From Orientallactaga sibirica (lineage: Eukaryota; Chordata; Mammalia; Rodentia; Dipodidae): a stretch of 64,000 nt of DNA. The position numbers and the translations under genes were made by a program. Below, one piece after another: positions 10,730 to 21,767 of this stretch. Within the stretch, counting starts at the first letter, position 1, and each line of letters starts with the position of its first letter. The stretch covers positions 5,611,001 to 5,675,000 of the forward strand of contig JAEOAD010001365.1 of assembly GCA_036365145.1 (NCBI GenBank), read 5' to 3'. A model generated the notes under the pieces. The model worked only from the letters and a program-made list of their open reading frames with translations, made no database searches and had not been told where the DNA came from.

Positions 10730-11396
10730 ATTTTAAAAATTGATTTATTTTGTTGATTTATTATTTGAGAGAGAGAAACAGTCACCGAAAGAGTGACTAT
10801 GGGTGTGCCAGGGCCTTCTACCTACCGCTGCAAAAAGAAAAACAAACAAACAAAAAACCACTCCAAAAGTATGCGCCACTTTGTGCACATGGCTTTACGT
10901 GGGTACTGGGGAACTGAACCTGGGCCACCAGGCTTTGCAAGTGTAAGGTTTGGGAGTGACCAGGACCATGCAAAACACTCTGAGGCAAGGATGAAAGCTT
11001 TTATTCAGGGGAAGTGTGAGCTGCCAGGGCTGGCTCACAAGAGAGGAGCACAGCCCGCCTGAGTTCCTCAGGTAGTGGCTTTATATGGTTTTGGGGGAAA
11101 GGAGAGGAAAAGAACTGCTTGAATAAGAAAGGGTCCTTTATAGGAGATCTGAGATAGCCAGGGGGTGACATCAGAACAGTGACCAGATGATTTACAAAAT
11201 AAGGGGACAGGAAATCATTACCTGGGGGCATTGCAAGCAAGGAGGGGATAATGGCTGGGTGGTTTCTTGTGGAATGTGGATAATCCACTTCCTTATGTCT
11301 CTGTCGCCATCGCGCTGTCCTTGGTGACTCCATATCGTGACCTGTCACACCTAGCAGCAAGCAAGTGCCTTGAACCACTGAGTCATCTCTTCACCC
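10730..11396 (-). repeat. DIP SINE split by an LTR
   Basis: Minus DIP whose body runs 10730-10941 and resumes at 11357-11396. Removing the LTR and one GCAAG restores the standard DIP sequence at the junction. It also holds a short A-rich insertion near 10833-10858. Confidence 0.92.
10942..11356 (-). mobile_element. 415-bp solo LTR inside a DIP SINE
   Basis: Plus strand begins TGTAAGG and ends CCTAGCA, so the termini are TG...CA. It is flanked by GCAAG at 10937-10941 and 11357-11361, an exact 5-base target duplication inside the DIP. On the minus strand a TATA-like ATATAAA (11080-11086) precedes an AATAAA signal (11000-11005), the order expected of an LTR promoter and polyadenylation site. 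No gag, pol or env sequence is attached. It is not obviously the family of the other LTRs here. Class is uncertain: ERV1 and ERVL can both give 4-6 base duplications. Confidence 0.85.
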
Positions 11397-12871
11397 GAGA
11401 CTCATCTTTAACAACCTGGATCAAGTTTTGGGGTTTATTTCTTTCATCTCTATAGTTCTACTTGCTTCAGACTTGAACCACCTGCTTGTTCCCTCTTGCC
11501 CCTCCATCTCGCTCCTCCAGCCTCACAAGTGCCTGTTGGAAGCGCTGGCCTCAGCTGTGGTGTTTAGTGGACTGACTTATGTCAGGGTGCAAGCCACCAA
11601 GGGCAGACGTGGCTTCAGGTGGTGCCAAGGGCCACATGGGTTCGGGGAAGGCTGATATCCACGAACAGGCTAGAGAAACGATTGAGCCTTCTGAGCCATC
11701 TAGAAATTTCAAAGGATCAAAGACCCACCAGGATAGAGCCCACTTACAGGGTTAATCACGAGGCGTGGGTTCTGGGAGATTAACCAGACAAATGAAGTGT
11801 GGTGGTCAGAAAGAGTGACTATGGCTCCTCTGAGAGGCACATCATGCGTGTCAAGATTAATGTCTCCTGACCACTGAGTCTATTCAGAGCCTTCTTGTGT
11901 CATATTTCTCTTCCCTCATCCATCTCAACTGCCCACCTTAGTGCCGAGAAAAGCCAGGAGCTAGCTGGTTGCACGAAATTAGGAAACCTCTGAGAAACCC
12001 CTCGGGCCCTTCAGACGCTGGCCGTGACTTTGAGCAAGTGCATAAAATTAAATAACTAGCTTGGCTGGTTAATTGACAAGAACTATATAAAAAAAAATCT
12101 TAGTGTTTGCTTTCTCCACCTCCTCGGTATGGAACTGAGTTAAAAATTATGCATCCATTGGGATGTGTGTTTGCATATAGAGGATAGACTGTCACCCTCC
12201 CCTCAAGGACAGACAGGAAATGCCTAGCCGCTAGGGGATGGGTGTTGATCCCATCTGCCTGTGGACACAGAAGGGGAGATTCTGGAATTCTCTATCAGAT
12301 GCCTTGAAGACCACAGTCTGGCTGGAAGGAAGCTAAGGGCTTAGCTTCTTCGGTGGCCAGGGATTCTCAGCCGATGCACTGTTCATACTCGCATCTTGAG
12401 ATGGTTCAACTTCCCTGACAACGTGACTGGATTTCAAATGGCCATAGAAAGACGCCCGTGATGGGTCTATGGGAGTATTTCCAGAGAGGTTTCACTGAAG
12501 ACCGAGGATCCGTTCCACGGGCTGAATAGAAAGGAAAAGCAAGCCGAGCACCAGTAGACAACACTGTGCACCCTGACTGGGATTACAAGGTGACCAGCCA
12601 CTCACTTCCTGTTCCTGCCCCATCTGCACTCGGTCATGACAGACTGCAATCTCAAACTGTGGGCCGAAAGAAACCTATCATTTCTTAAGTTTCTACTGTC
12701 AGGTATATTGTCACAGCAATGAGAAAGCAGCCAGTAGAGATCCCGTGTGTATTCAGAGTGGCTTAGGTGAGGGGTTAGGAAAAAGGTCGATGAAGGCGAG
12801 GATGAGGCTTTTGTGAGCCCACCTTGGTATGAGCATAGCAAAGCTGACCTGCAGAAAGTACAGTGAGCTGC
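11397..12871. other. Non-repetitive stretch, no gene seen
   Basis: The longest repeat-poor block in the first 20 kb. No conserved exon, splice pattern or recognisable protein in any frame. Confidence 0.4.
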
Positions 12872-13003
12872 TGGACATGGAGGCTCACACCTGTCACCAC
12901 AGAACTTGGGAGACTGAGACAGGAGGATTACCAGCCAGGCTGAGCCATATAGTGCGTTCCAAACCAGCCTGAGCTACAGTGTTTGTGAAAAAAAAAAAAA
13001 AAA
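12872..13003 (+). repeat. B1 SINE
   Basis: Older plus-strand B1 starting GCTGGACATGGAGGCTC and ending in about 17 A residues. The tail leads straight into the polypurine tract, which probably grew from it. Confidence 0.8.
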
Positions 13004-13521
13004 ATGGAAGGGAAGAAAGGAGGAAGGGTGAGAAGGGAGGAAGAGAAGAAGGCAGCGAGAGAAGAAGGATGGAGGAAGGGAGGAAAATAAGGAGGGAGGA
13101 AGGAAAGGAGGGAGGGAGGGAGGAGGAAGGAAGGAAGGAGGAGGAGGGGGAGGGAAGAAGGAAGGAAGGAGGGGAGGGGAGGGAGGGAGGAGGAAGGAAG
13201 GAAGGAAGGAAGGAAGGAAGGAAGGAAGGAAGGAAGGAAGGAGGAAGGAAGGAAGGAAGGAGGGAGAGGAAGGAGGGAAGGAAGGAAGGAAGGAAGGAAG
13301 GGAAAAAGGAAGGAAGGAAGGAAGGAAGGAAGGAAGGAAGGAAGGAAGGAAGGAAGGGAAAAAGGAGGGAAGGAAGGAGGGGAGGAAGGGAAGGAAGGAG
13401 GAAGGAAGGAAGGAAGGAAGGAAGGAAAAAAGGAGGGAGGGAGGGAGGGAGGGAGGGAGGAGGGAGGGAGGAAGGAAGGAAGGAAGGAAGGAAGGAAGGA
13501 AGGAAGGAAGGAAGGAAGGAA
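13004..13521. repeat. Polypurine (GGAA)n/(GGGA)n tract, about 520 bp
   Basis: Nearly every plus-strand base is A or G, arranged as GGAA and GGGA units with GAGG and GAAAAAGG interruptions. The long open frames on both strands (Lys/Glu/Gly/Arg-rich or Ser/Leu/Pro/Phe-rich) are artefacts of the repeat. Confidence 0.97.
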
Positions 13522-14491
13522 TCCCAGAGAGGGTTTGGAAAATACTTAGTACACAGATGGTGTGGATAGCCACAGGTGAACCAGCTGAGCAAGGTTCTGA
13601 GACATTTTACAAAGGGTGTGAAGTTTTTCTTGGAAACATTTTTTCTATTTGCCACAGACAGAAAGTGCAGCTTACAGACTAAAGAAACATTCCACCCAAG
13701 CCAGCTTGACGAGCCAGTAAGTCTGTTGGAGTTACTTACAGAAGCACCGGCTGGTCCTCAGGCAACTACATCACCACTGGAGTTCCGCGGAAAAACCTCT
13801 TCCCTGGCACTTTCATATTTCATATAAAACCTCTGGGAGGGGCCTCAAGAGTCTTGTAAGTTTCCAGTTAGTTCCATAAACCTACAGAGCCTCCTTTCTT
13901 CTTCTTTCAACCCAAAGAAAGCAGTTACACAGGTAACAGGAAGAACTTCTCCGGCCTTTAGCATCCAGCCTGGGGAATTAACGGGGAACAGAGGACTGAG
14001 GTCGGGAAACCCTTTTCCACTATGAAGGATATCCGTGCAACATACAACTGTTGAGGCTCTTGAGCTGGAAGGGAAGTCCAGATCCCGAGGTCTGGGATGA
14101 GGGTCACGCCCTGCCTTGCACTCCTGGAAAGTGGAGATGAGCTCCCCATGTAGGAAGGGGTCAGTGTAGAAGATGTGAAGTGGGGTCCGTGGGGGTGGGC
14201 AACCACACTGAGATCTGGTGAAAATGAGAGTGTACACACACACACATGCACGCACACATGCATGCACGCACACACAATCCCTGTGGGAAGAGAACATGCT
14301 TGCTCCTAGCTCCACCAGGAAAACTGCTTGCTCAGGTCTTCCCAGGGGACTTAGTAGGAATCCATGAGGGTTCTGCGGTAACCCAGGCTCCTTCCTGATG
14401 TAGGATCTGTTTGGCCTCCACTTCTTTCCATTTATTCAAGCTTTTAGGGGACGGAGAACATCTCATTAATCTCTCAGAAGTTACCGGATTT
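13522..14491. other. Non-repetitive stretch with one (CA)n run
   Basis: No gene seen. A mixed CA/GCAC repeat lies at 14236-14277. The 156-codon minus-strand frame across it has no recognisable similarity. Confidence 0.4.
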
Positions 14492-14630
14492 GGGGCTGGA
14501 AAGATGGCTTAGCAGTTAAGGCGTTTGCCTGCAAAGCCAAAGGATCCTGGTTTTATTCCCCAGTACCCACATAAGCCAGATGCACAAGGGGGGCATGCAT
14601 CTGGAGTTCATTTACAGTGGCTGGCACACC

Positions 14631-14672
<42 letters not shown>

Positions 14673-14704
14673 CTTTCTGCCTCTTAAATAAAATATTTTT
14701 AAAA
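14492..14704 (+). repeat. DIP SINE
   Basis: Plus-strand copy with a long (CT)n stretch near 14635-14667. The flanks AGAAGTTACCGGATTT and AGAAGTTATGGGATTT form a 16-base target duplication. Confidence 0.93.
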
Positions 14705-14730
14705 AGAAGTTATGGGATTTCATCCTTTTT

Positions 14731-14939
14731 AAAAAATATTTTAATTTTATTTATTTATTTGACAGAGAGAAAGAGAGAGATAAAGAGAGAAGGATATGGA
14801 CACACTCAGCTGCTGCAAATGAACTCCAGATGCATGCACGACTTTGTGCTCTGGCTTACATGGGTCCTGGGGATTGGATCCTGGGTACTTTGGCTTTGCC
14901 AGCAAGTGCCTTAACTGCTAAGCCATCCCTCCAGGCCAA
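14731..14939 (-). repeat. DIP SINE
   Basis: Minus copy only 26 bases from the previous one, with its own perfect target duplication ATTTCATCCTTTTT (14717-14730, 14940-14953). The two are independent insertions. Confidence 0.94.
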
Positions 14940-15116
14940 ATTTCATCCTTTTTGATGGCTTCAGAGATGCCACTATGCATATGGACCACGTTTTCTCTCT
15001 AGCCATTCACCTATCCACGGGGACCTAGGTGAATTCCATGTGACAGTTAATTTCCATTAACTTGATTAGATCAGGAATCAGGTAAGAGAGTCGTCTCTTG
15101 AGTAAGTAAGTCTATG

Positions 15117-15632
15117 TGTTGGTTTGAATGTAAATGGCTCCATAGCCTCAGGTGTTCTTGATCAAATTCCTTTAAATATTTATTTTTATTTATTTGAGAA
15201 AGAAAGAAAGAGGGAGAGAGAATGGGTGCACCAGGGCCTCCAACTGCTGCAAACAAACTCCAGACGCATGTGCCACTTTGTGCGTCTGGCTTACATGAGT
15301 CCTGGGGAATTGAACCTTGGTCCTTTAGCTTTGCAAGCAAGTGCCTTAACTGCCAAGCCATCTCTCCAGCCCTTAATCAAGTTTCTCAGTTGCAGGGTGG
15401 AGCACTTGAGAGGTGAGTCCTCCACCATGAGGTGGAGACCAGCCCCTTGTGTTCAGAGTCAGCTGGTGCTTGCTGGTGCTAGTGCTGGCTGCTGGCTGCT
15501 GGCTGCTGTGGATGTGTGATGAAGTGAGCCAGCCCCTTCTGCCACACTGAAGCTTCCCCAGGCAGATGTAAGCCTGAAATAAACCCTTGCCTCCCCTAAG
15601 CTGCTTCTGGTCAGGAGTTTGTGACTAGGACA
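15117..15632 (+). mobile_element. MaLR-like LTR nested in the MLT2-like LTR
   Basis: Starts TGTTGGTTTGAATG, carries AATAAACCC near 15579 and ends GACTAGGACA. A short CTG-rich run (GCTGGCTGCTG) lies near 15485. The flanking 5-mers do not match cleanly, so the ends are approximate. Confidence 0.65.
15172..15373 (-). repeat. DIP SINE nested in the MaLR-like LTR
   Basis: Near-consensus minus copy. TGATCAAATTCCT on the left and TAATCAAGTTTCT on the right are its target duplication. Confidence 0.93.
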
Positions 15633-16206
15633 GTGTGTGAGGGAATTTCCAGGAAGGATTGACTGAGATAAGACGTACCTTCTCCCAAAGTGGGCAGGCA
15701 GCCTTTCCAGGGGCAGCCTGCATGTAGTGAAGTTCTAAGAAAAAGCTCTCCTTTTCCCCTTAACCACCTTCACCCCTCAGAGGGGAGTTTATCTGCCCTG
15801 TTGCTGTCATCCTTTCAGGACATCAGAGCCCAGCTTCTTCAGTCTTCTGGCATGGACCGAAGACCAGCGACTCTTCAGGAATCTCCCGTCCTTCAGCAGA
15901 TTGGAACTGCAGAGGTCTCTAAACTCATGGACTGAGTAGCTACCAGCTCCTTAAACTCTCCAGCCTGCAGATGGCCACATGGTGCCCAGCCTGTAGCATG
16001 TAACCCAGTCTAATAAATAATATATAATCCTTCATTTGGTTCTGTTCCTCCAGAGAACCCCAACAGTACCTTCTACACCTTGGCTTTGTGAATGTCGCTG
16101 TAGTAAGCATAGGAGGGCCAAATGCTCTTTGGCATTCTGGCCTCATCCCTTTGGACATATCAACAGTAGTGAGATTGCTGGAGCCCATAGAATTCTTTCA
16201 GAAGTC

Positions 16207-16300
16207 TCAGCCAGGCATCGTGATGTACATGTATCATCCCAGCACTCAGAAGGCTCTGAAGGCAGGAGCATCCTGAGCTCAAGGCTACCCTGGGCTTCAA

Positions 16301-16336
<36 letters not shown>
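16207..16336 (+). repeat. Old B1 SINE with (AAT)n tail
   Basis: Begins AGCCAGGCATCGTGATG and ends in about twelve AAT units (16301-16335) that replaced the original poly(A). Confidence 0.82.
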
Positions 16337-16507
16337 CAGTATATCAGAGTCTGCAAAAGAGTTTTCTATATTAGACTCCCCAAAGGGCCACCCACTGCTT
16401 TTATGCTTCCAATCTCCTCCCTCCTCCGCATGAGCTTAGGACAGGCCATCCTTTCTCCCCTTGTGTTCACACATGCAGGTTCTCTCTCATAGCTCCCCAT
16501 AGTGTTT

Positions 16508-16600
16508 TTGGGATTGAGTTTCCTTGGAGACAGGTTATTGCTGTGTAACCCAGGCTGGCCTTGAACTTACCATCCTCCTACCTCAGCTTCACCTCCATAA
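16508..16600 (-). repeat. B1 SINE, 5'-shortened
   Basis: Reverse B1 fragment with GGAGACAGGTTATTGCTGTG, CAGGCTGGCCTTGAACTT and CCTACCTCAG; the last 30 or so bases of the 5' end are missing. Confidence 0.8.
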
Positions 16601-16819
16601 ATTTCAAAAGACTTGGTTTACCCATAGAGTCTGTAGATTTCTTATTAAATTTATTTCTGAACATTATGTGTTTGGGAAGTTATAATACATAAAGTCATTG
16701 TTATTACATTTACCAACAGGCATTTATAATAAAACAATGATTATGTGTGTACGTGTGTGCTGCGTTTGGTACATGCACATGTGTGTGCAGATTATGTACC
16801 TTGCGTGTGTATGCGTGGA

Positions 16820-17106
16820 AGCTGTAAGAGAACACTGCATACCCTTCTCTAACCCTCCTCTGAGTGCTCAGGGGGAGAGTCTCTCTGAACCTGCAGCTGC
16901 TGTTTTTGGTCAGATTGGCTGACCAGGGAGCCCCAGAGATTCTCCAGTCTCAGCTCCCCATGGACCAAGGTTACAGTCATGTGTGGCCAGGCCCAGCTGT
17001 TTGTGTGGTTCTGCGATGAGGAATCAAACTCAGGACAAATCAGATCTGCTCAAGCCCTCATGCCCATGGAGCAAGGATTCACCCACTAAGCCATCTGCCC
17101 AGCCCT
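16820..17106 (-). repeat. Old tRNA-derived SINE
   Basis: The right end CCCACTAAGCCATCTGCCCAGCCC is the reversed A-box end of a DIP/B2-type SINE, and GGAATCAAACTCAGGAC is its B box. The left half is too diverged to place; it may be another B2-superfamily member. Confidence 0.55.
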
Positions 17107-17246
17107 TGATATTTATTATATTTTATCATATGCTGTGCCACTATGCTCAATTCTTGTAATTCCAGTCAGCTTCTAGTAGATTCTATTGAATTTCTTGGGG
17201 AAGTAATTATAAGCAAAAACAAATTATGTTCTTCATGTGTATGTGT

Positions 17247-17325
17247 GTGTGTATTGTATCAAACCCAGGAACTTTTACATGTTAAACATATACTATGCTG
17301 CTGAGCTACATCCTAGTCCTCAGGC
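17247..17325 (-). repeat. ID-like SINE
   Basis: Reverse tRNA-like sequence: AAACCCAGGAACTTTTACAT, then TATGCTGCTGAGCTACATCC. Its A-tail would lie in the (TG)n to its left. Confidence 0.65.
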
Positions 17326-17337
17326 TATATTCTCTAA

Positions 17338-17338
<1 letters not shown>

Positions 17339-17391
<53 letters not shown>

Positions 17392-17392
17392 T
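17339..17392. repeat. (GT)n microsatellite
   Basis: An uninterrupted run of about 25 GT units. Confidence 0.97.
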
Positions 17393-17474
17393 GTTTATGA
17401 GAGGCTGAGAGACAGGGACAAACATCTTCCTGAGTTTTTCAGTACTCTGGAAGAGTCAAGTAACAGTGAAATCA

Positions 17475-17672
17475 GCTGGGCATGGTGCACCCCTGTAATC
17501 ACATCACTTGGGAGGCTGCAGCAGGAGGACTTGAATTTTCCTGCTTGAATTTTCAAGGCCAGTCTGGGCTGATGGTGAGACCCTGTCTCAGGAGACCAAG
17601 GACTGAAAACACAGCTCAGTGGTCCATCGCCTGGCTCTATCCTCGGCAGTGAAAATCAAAGAGAGAGAAAAT
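17475..17672 (+). repeat. B1+ID composite SINE (dID-like)
   Basis: A B1 half (AGCTGGGCATGGTGCACCCC to GACCCTGTCTCAGG) is directly followed by an ID-type half (AACACAGCTCAGTGGTCCATC) and a purine-rich tail. A short direct repeat, ACTTGAATTTTCCTGC/GCTTGAATTTTCAAGG, sits inside the B1 half. Confidence 0.72.
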
Positions 17673-17909
17673 GGTGAAAGTATGGCTTCCTCAAAGGCTT
17701 GGCAAGTCCACCTGGAAGCCCTTCTCATCAACAGATCTTCCACGAAGATCACACCTCTGCTCTTTTTAAGAGTCTGCTTCACTTGTGGTTTCTAGATTTT
17801 CTCCCAACATGGATTCGGTGTGTCTTCTTTAAACCTGATCAACGTAACAGTTTCCGTTTTTAGCAGAGCTGTGCATGAGAGTCTTCTGAAAGTCTCGAAA
17901 TCCTGTTCC

Positions 17910-18570
17910 CATTTGTGATTGTATCTTTGTTCTCCATCCTATTTTGGTCTCATTTTTCCTTGATTAGGTTTCTTGGTTTTGAATATTTTAGTCACCATTT
18001 CAGGGAAGCCAATCTCACTTATTTAGCAATTCTGCTGACTGCATACTTATGCTGGTTATTTCTGCTAATTCCCTCCTCCTACTTTCCTGATTTTTTTAAA
18101 AATTTTTTGCTGATGTGTTGAGTTTAATGGACAAAGCATTTGTTTTATTGCTGTCTCACTTAATAAGAGACACAGCCAAGATTATTATTGTAATAATAAG
18201 TGCAGCTTTGGCCGCAGCCCATAACTTTTCCTGTGTTGTTCTCTCATTATTTCTCAAATAGCCTGTATTTGGAGCTATAGTCTTTTTCCTGAATCCCATA
18301 GAAATGTGTTTATTCAATTTCAAGTAGTTCTCATTTAAAATTATGTTACTTACATACAGTTCACTTGCATTGCAATCAGATAATATAGCCATTACAACAT
18401 TTTAAAGACTTTATGCAGGTATTTTAGAAGTCTAATATAATTATTGTTGCAAAGATTCCATAGGGACTAGCAAAAAAACAAGCATTATCTTTGCAGGATT
18501 TGATATATGACTACTAAATCAGCTTTACCAATAGGCTTATCTGACTTTGATATATTAAGTGAGCCAAGAA
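17910..18570 (-). repeat. Ancient L1 ORF2 fragment (endonuclease region)
   Basis: Reads, in reverse, as the part of L1 ORF2 between endonuclease and reverse transcriptase: GCAGCTTTGGCCGCAGCCCA and the TTGCATTGCAATCAGATAAT phrase are typical. Full of stops and indels. Confidence 0.6.
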
Positions 18571-19406
18571 TCAAACAGGATCCTAATTAGAAAAAAAATG
18601 ATTGTACGTTGCCACCGATATTGTGCCTGTCCGTTTGTCCCTATGTTGCTTATAACGTTTCAGTACATGTGTGATTTGATATTGTTTGTGACAATGATAA
18701 CCATTGGCACAGAAGAGGAGCTTGTGCTGTGGTAACCACTAGGCCAGGCGCCAGGCATACCTTCCTAGCTTTTCATTTGTCACAACGTTCTGAGGGCTCC
18801 ATGCAGTTTCCAGAAGAAACTGGCACCCCTAGGACATATGTGATGGCTGGATTAGGCTACCTGGACCAGGAAAAATATAATAAGCTAATAAAGATGAAAG
18901 TTTGTTCCATTCCCTCACTGACCAGGAGCTTGCGTTGTATTCGGGAGATATGAAAACACCCTTGCAGGCATGAGCTTCTCTGTGTGTCTTGTCACCTTCC
19001 ACACAAACACCCACAGCTCAACCTGGCCCAGATTCAGGGGTCTCACCACCAGCCACCTGCCTGCTCTAAGCTCTAACAGGGGACCCAAATGACAACCACA
19101 CCACCCAGGTGATGCTCTGTCACAAACCAAAAATAACCCTTGAAGTCAGGAAACTCACTTCCCAAGCCCACCTTTTCCTGAAGGGAAGTCTGGGCCCAGC
19201 CTTCATGGATGTGCCCCCAGCAGGTGCTGGCTTCCTCTGTCCTTGCTCTCTTTGAATTCGGATGTCTTCCTCTGGATAGTACAAAGCACAGCCTCTTGGA
19301 AGCCCTCCACCTCCTCCTCACAGCTGCCACCTTTGAGGTGATGCAGACAAAATCTTAAGACCCACTTTCCTGGGACAAGAGGAGGAAGAACACATGGAGA
19401 TGCATG

Positions 19407-19439
<33 letters not shown>

Positions 19440-19839
19440 TCTCTCTCTCTCTCTCTTTCCCATATCAGCCTACATTCAGATAAGATCAACCCAGGAAACT
19501 TTGAAAGGAAAGGTATTTTCTCTAAGAATCTTGTGAATTCTTATTTAGAGAGTAACATTACTGCTTCAGCTTTCGTGCAGCAACAGCAATGCCAGGGGCT
19601 GACGCAAGCTACCCAGATGGTGACCTCTCTCTCCCTTTGCATCTCACACCAAATTCATGTAGAGGTCTACTATTGAAATGTGATTTTGTCTTTTTATTTG
19701 CAATGCAGCCTCTCTTACTTTTGCCATCTAGCTAGAACTTTGAAGACAACGAGAAGAGTGACCATAATTGCTGCCACCCTTGATCCTTACTGACTTGAGA
19801 GTACTTCCAATATTTTACTATTTTTAAAAAACAGTTGTA
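18571..19839. other. Mostly non-repetitive stretch
   Basis: No gene seen. It contains a (CA)n-(CT)n microsatellite at 19411-19457. The short open frames around 19.0-19.4 kb resemble no protein I know. Confidence 0.4.
19411..19457. repeat. (CA)n(CT)n compound microsatellite
   Basis: About 14 CA units run into about nine CT units. Confidence 0.96.
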
Positions 19840-20103
19840 GGGCTGGAGAGATGGCTTAGCGGTTAAGGCTCCTGCCTCCTAAGCCTAACAACGCTGGTTC
19901 CAATCTCCAGCGGTTCCAATCTCCAAGTCCCACGTTTAGCCAGATGCAAAGTGATGCAAGGGCTCAATGCTGCACTTGACCACAAGGGGGCGCACACATC
20001 TGGATTTTGTTTGCAGTAGCTGAGAGGCTGCTGGCACGCCCATCTCTATCTGTCTTCCTCTCCCTCTCTCTCTCTCTCTGTCTCTCTCTCAAGAAAAAAA
20101 AAA
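19840..20103 (+). repeat. Long-form DIP SINE with doubled B box
   Basis: Plus copy about 50 bases longer than usual. Two differences explain this: GGTTCCAATCTCCA, which covers the B box, is duplicated (19894-19925), and an extra block at 19951-19990 lies between the GCCAGATGC and TCTGGATTTTG landmarks. The same extra block is found in the copy at 37554. Confidence 0.9.
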
Positions 20104-20105
20104 AT

Positions 20106-20230
20106 TGTGGCTGTGTGTGGTGATACATGCCTGGACTCCCAGCAAGGAGATCATGAATTCCAGGGCAGCCTGGGCTACAGAGCAAGATTGTCTCAAAGCA
20201 ACAAAAACAAATAAACAAACAAAAAACAGA
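20106..20230 (+). repeat. Old B1 SINE
   Basis: Directly follows the DIP tail. TGTGTGTGGTGATACATGCC at the start, GGCAGCCTGGGCTACAGAGC in the body and an A-rich AACAAACAAACA tail. Confidence 0.8.
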
Positions 20231-20248
20231 TTTGCTGTAAATCTTATT

Positions 20249-20370
20249 TTTTTTTAATTAGTGGAGATCAAACAGAGTCTCATTCCAGCCCAGGTTGGCT
20301 TTGAACTTATAATTCTCCTACCCCACCCTCCCAAGTGCTCTCAAATGCAAACAAGCGCCCGTGTTTGGCT
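20249..20370 (-). repeat. Diverged B1 SINE
   Basis: Reverse B1 with poly-T, GAGTCTCATTCCAGCCCAGG and CCTCCCAAGTGCT. The 5' end is degraded. Confidence 0.75.
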
Positions 20371-20394
20371 TGTCTGGAGTGCTTAATTGTCACT

Positions 20395-21210
20395 TTAACA
20401 AGTGCCTTCCCTATGGTAACCAGCTTGCTAATAATCTTAATGAGAATGCGTATTAAAATCTATCATTATTTGTGATGATCACATTTTTCTGTTTGATCAT
20501 TTGTTAATTATAAGATTGCTTCCATGAGTAAATCGTGATCGCTCAGAGCTTACTGGATTTTTTTCCTCATATTATCACTAGAATAATGTTAGTTTGCTTC
20601 TTTGATGGTCTTTGCATTTCTGCTCACACCCAAGATCATTTTTCCTCTTCTTTTCATTGGTTTGTTGGTTGTTTGAGAAAGCTCTTTATCTGGTTTGGGT
20701 GTGAAGTTAACCTCGGATCATAGAATTAGTAGAAGAGCTTTAAATTGTTATTTTTATGACCTGGAACAGTTCACATGGCGTAATATCATTTGTATTCAGC
20801 AAGGGCTTGATAGAGCTAACCCTGCCGCCATCTGAGCCGCCTACACCCATCCCTCTGGTTTGTGCCTTGAGCTAGACTATCTTAAGTTGATTTTTATCAC
20901 TTGCATTATCTTTAAAATGAGTTAAATGTTTTCATTTATTAACATAAAGCTATACATCCAATATCCATAAGTGTCCATATTATTCTGGATTTGTGGACAT
21001 TTCCTGTTTTTTTTTCTAATGTTATTTTTCCCTCATTTTGCCTTTTGCTTAGACTTATCAGAAGTTTGATTTTATTGGCCTTATTAAGTGAAAGTTTTGG
21101 GTTTGTGTTCGTGTGTTCAAATTCTGTTTTACTAAGTATACTCTTGTGTTTATTAAATACTCACATGTGATTGGAGTCTATGTTTTAGGCGTATTTATTG
21201 TACTTCTCAG
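20395..21210 (-). repeat. Ancient L1 ORF2 fragment (reverse transcriptase region)
   Basis: Reversed L1 ORF2. TTTATCTGGTTTGGGTGTGA followed by ATCATAGAATTAGTAGAAG is the diverged RT segment that is intact in wording at 35.4 kb. It is not colinear with the 17.9-kb fragment, so it is a separate insertion or a rearranged one. Confidence 0.62.
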
Positions 21211-21324
21211 CTGTCCTTGTGTCCTCGTCTGTCTCTTGGACTGCACGCTTCCCTTCATGTGAGTGCTCATAGAACATCACCTACCTATGGTGTTTGGGGA
21301 TGGATTGCTGTTGCTGTTGTCGTC

Positions 21325-21482
21325 GTCAGTTTATTTCAAATCGTGTTTATTTGCAAGTGTGTTGGGGAGGAGGAAACATGTCAGAGTCTCTTGTGGAACA
21401 CATCAAGCTTTGTATGGGTGCTAGGGAACTCCACCTGGGCTGGCAGGCTTTGCAAGCAAGTGCCTTTAACCACCTAGCCATT
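21325..21482 (-). repeat. Degenerate DIP SINE
   Basis: The right half (GGCAGGCTTTGCAAGCAAGT then CCACCTAGCCATTT) is clear. The left half is mutated and its CT tail is gone. Confidence 0.8.
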
Positions 21483-21516
21483 TGGTTTGGGTTTTTATTG
21501 GCTTGTTGGAAAGATT

Positions 21517-21677
21517 TTGTTGTTGTTGTTTTGGTTTTCCTGAGGTAGGGTCTTGCCCTCACCCAGGCTGACCTGGAACTCACTCTGTAGTATCAGGCTG
21601 GCCTCGAACTCACAGCAATCCTCCTATTTCTGCTTCCTGAGCACTGGGATTGAAGGCGTGCCCACCACGGCCGGCTT
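21517..21677 (-). repeat. B1 SINE
   Basis: Reverse jerboa-type B1 with a GTTGTTGTTGTTTT tail on the left and CACCACGGCCGGC at its 5' end on the right. Confidence 0.88.
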
Positions 21678-21767
21678 CATTAGTGATTTTGTTTGGAAAA
21701 ATTGTTTGGGCTTCTTCTTTCTCAATAGTAACTCAATAGTAGCAAGGATAGCATGATGTTGGTGGAA

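Larger units (their letters stand above)
15040..16070 (+). mobile_element. MLT2-like ERVL LTR, interrupted
   Basis: The left piece (15040-15116) has the TTAACTTGATTAG-type start of MLT2 LTRs. The right piece (15633-16070) ends in GGTTCTGTTCCTCCAGAGAACCCC, the MLT2-type 3' end. The gap between is filled by a MaLR-like LTR that itself carries a DIP. Assigned from remembered MLT2 features. Confidence 0.65.

Noticed and set aside
12894..13655. Long frames of 196-253 codons on both strands (Ser/Leu/Pro/Phe or Lys/Glu/Gly/Arg rich)
   Set aside because: They are read from the GGAA polypurine tract; a simple repeat without stops is open in several frames.
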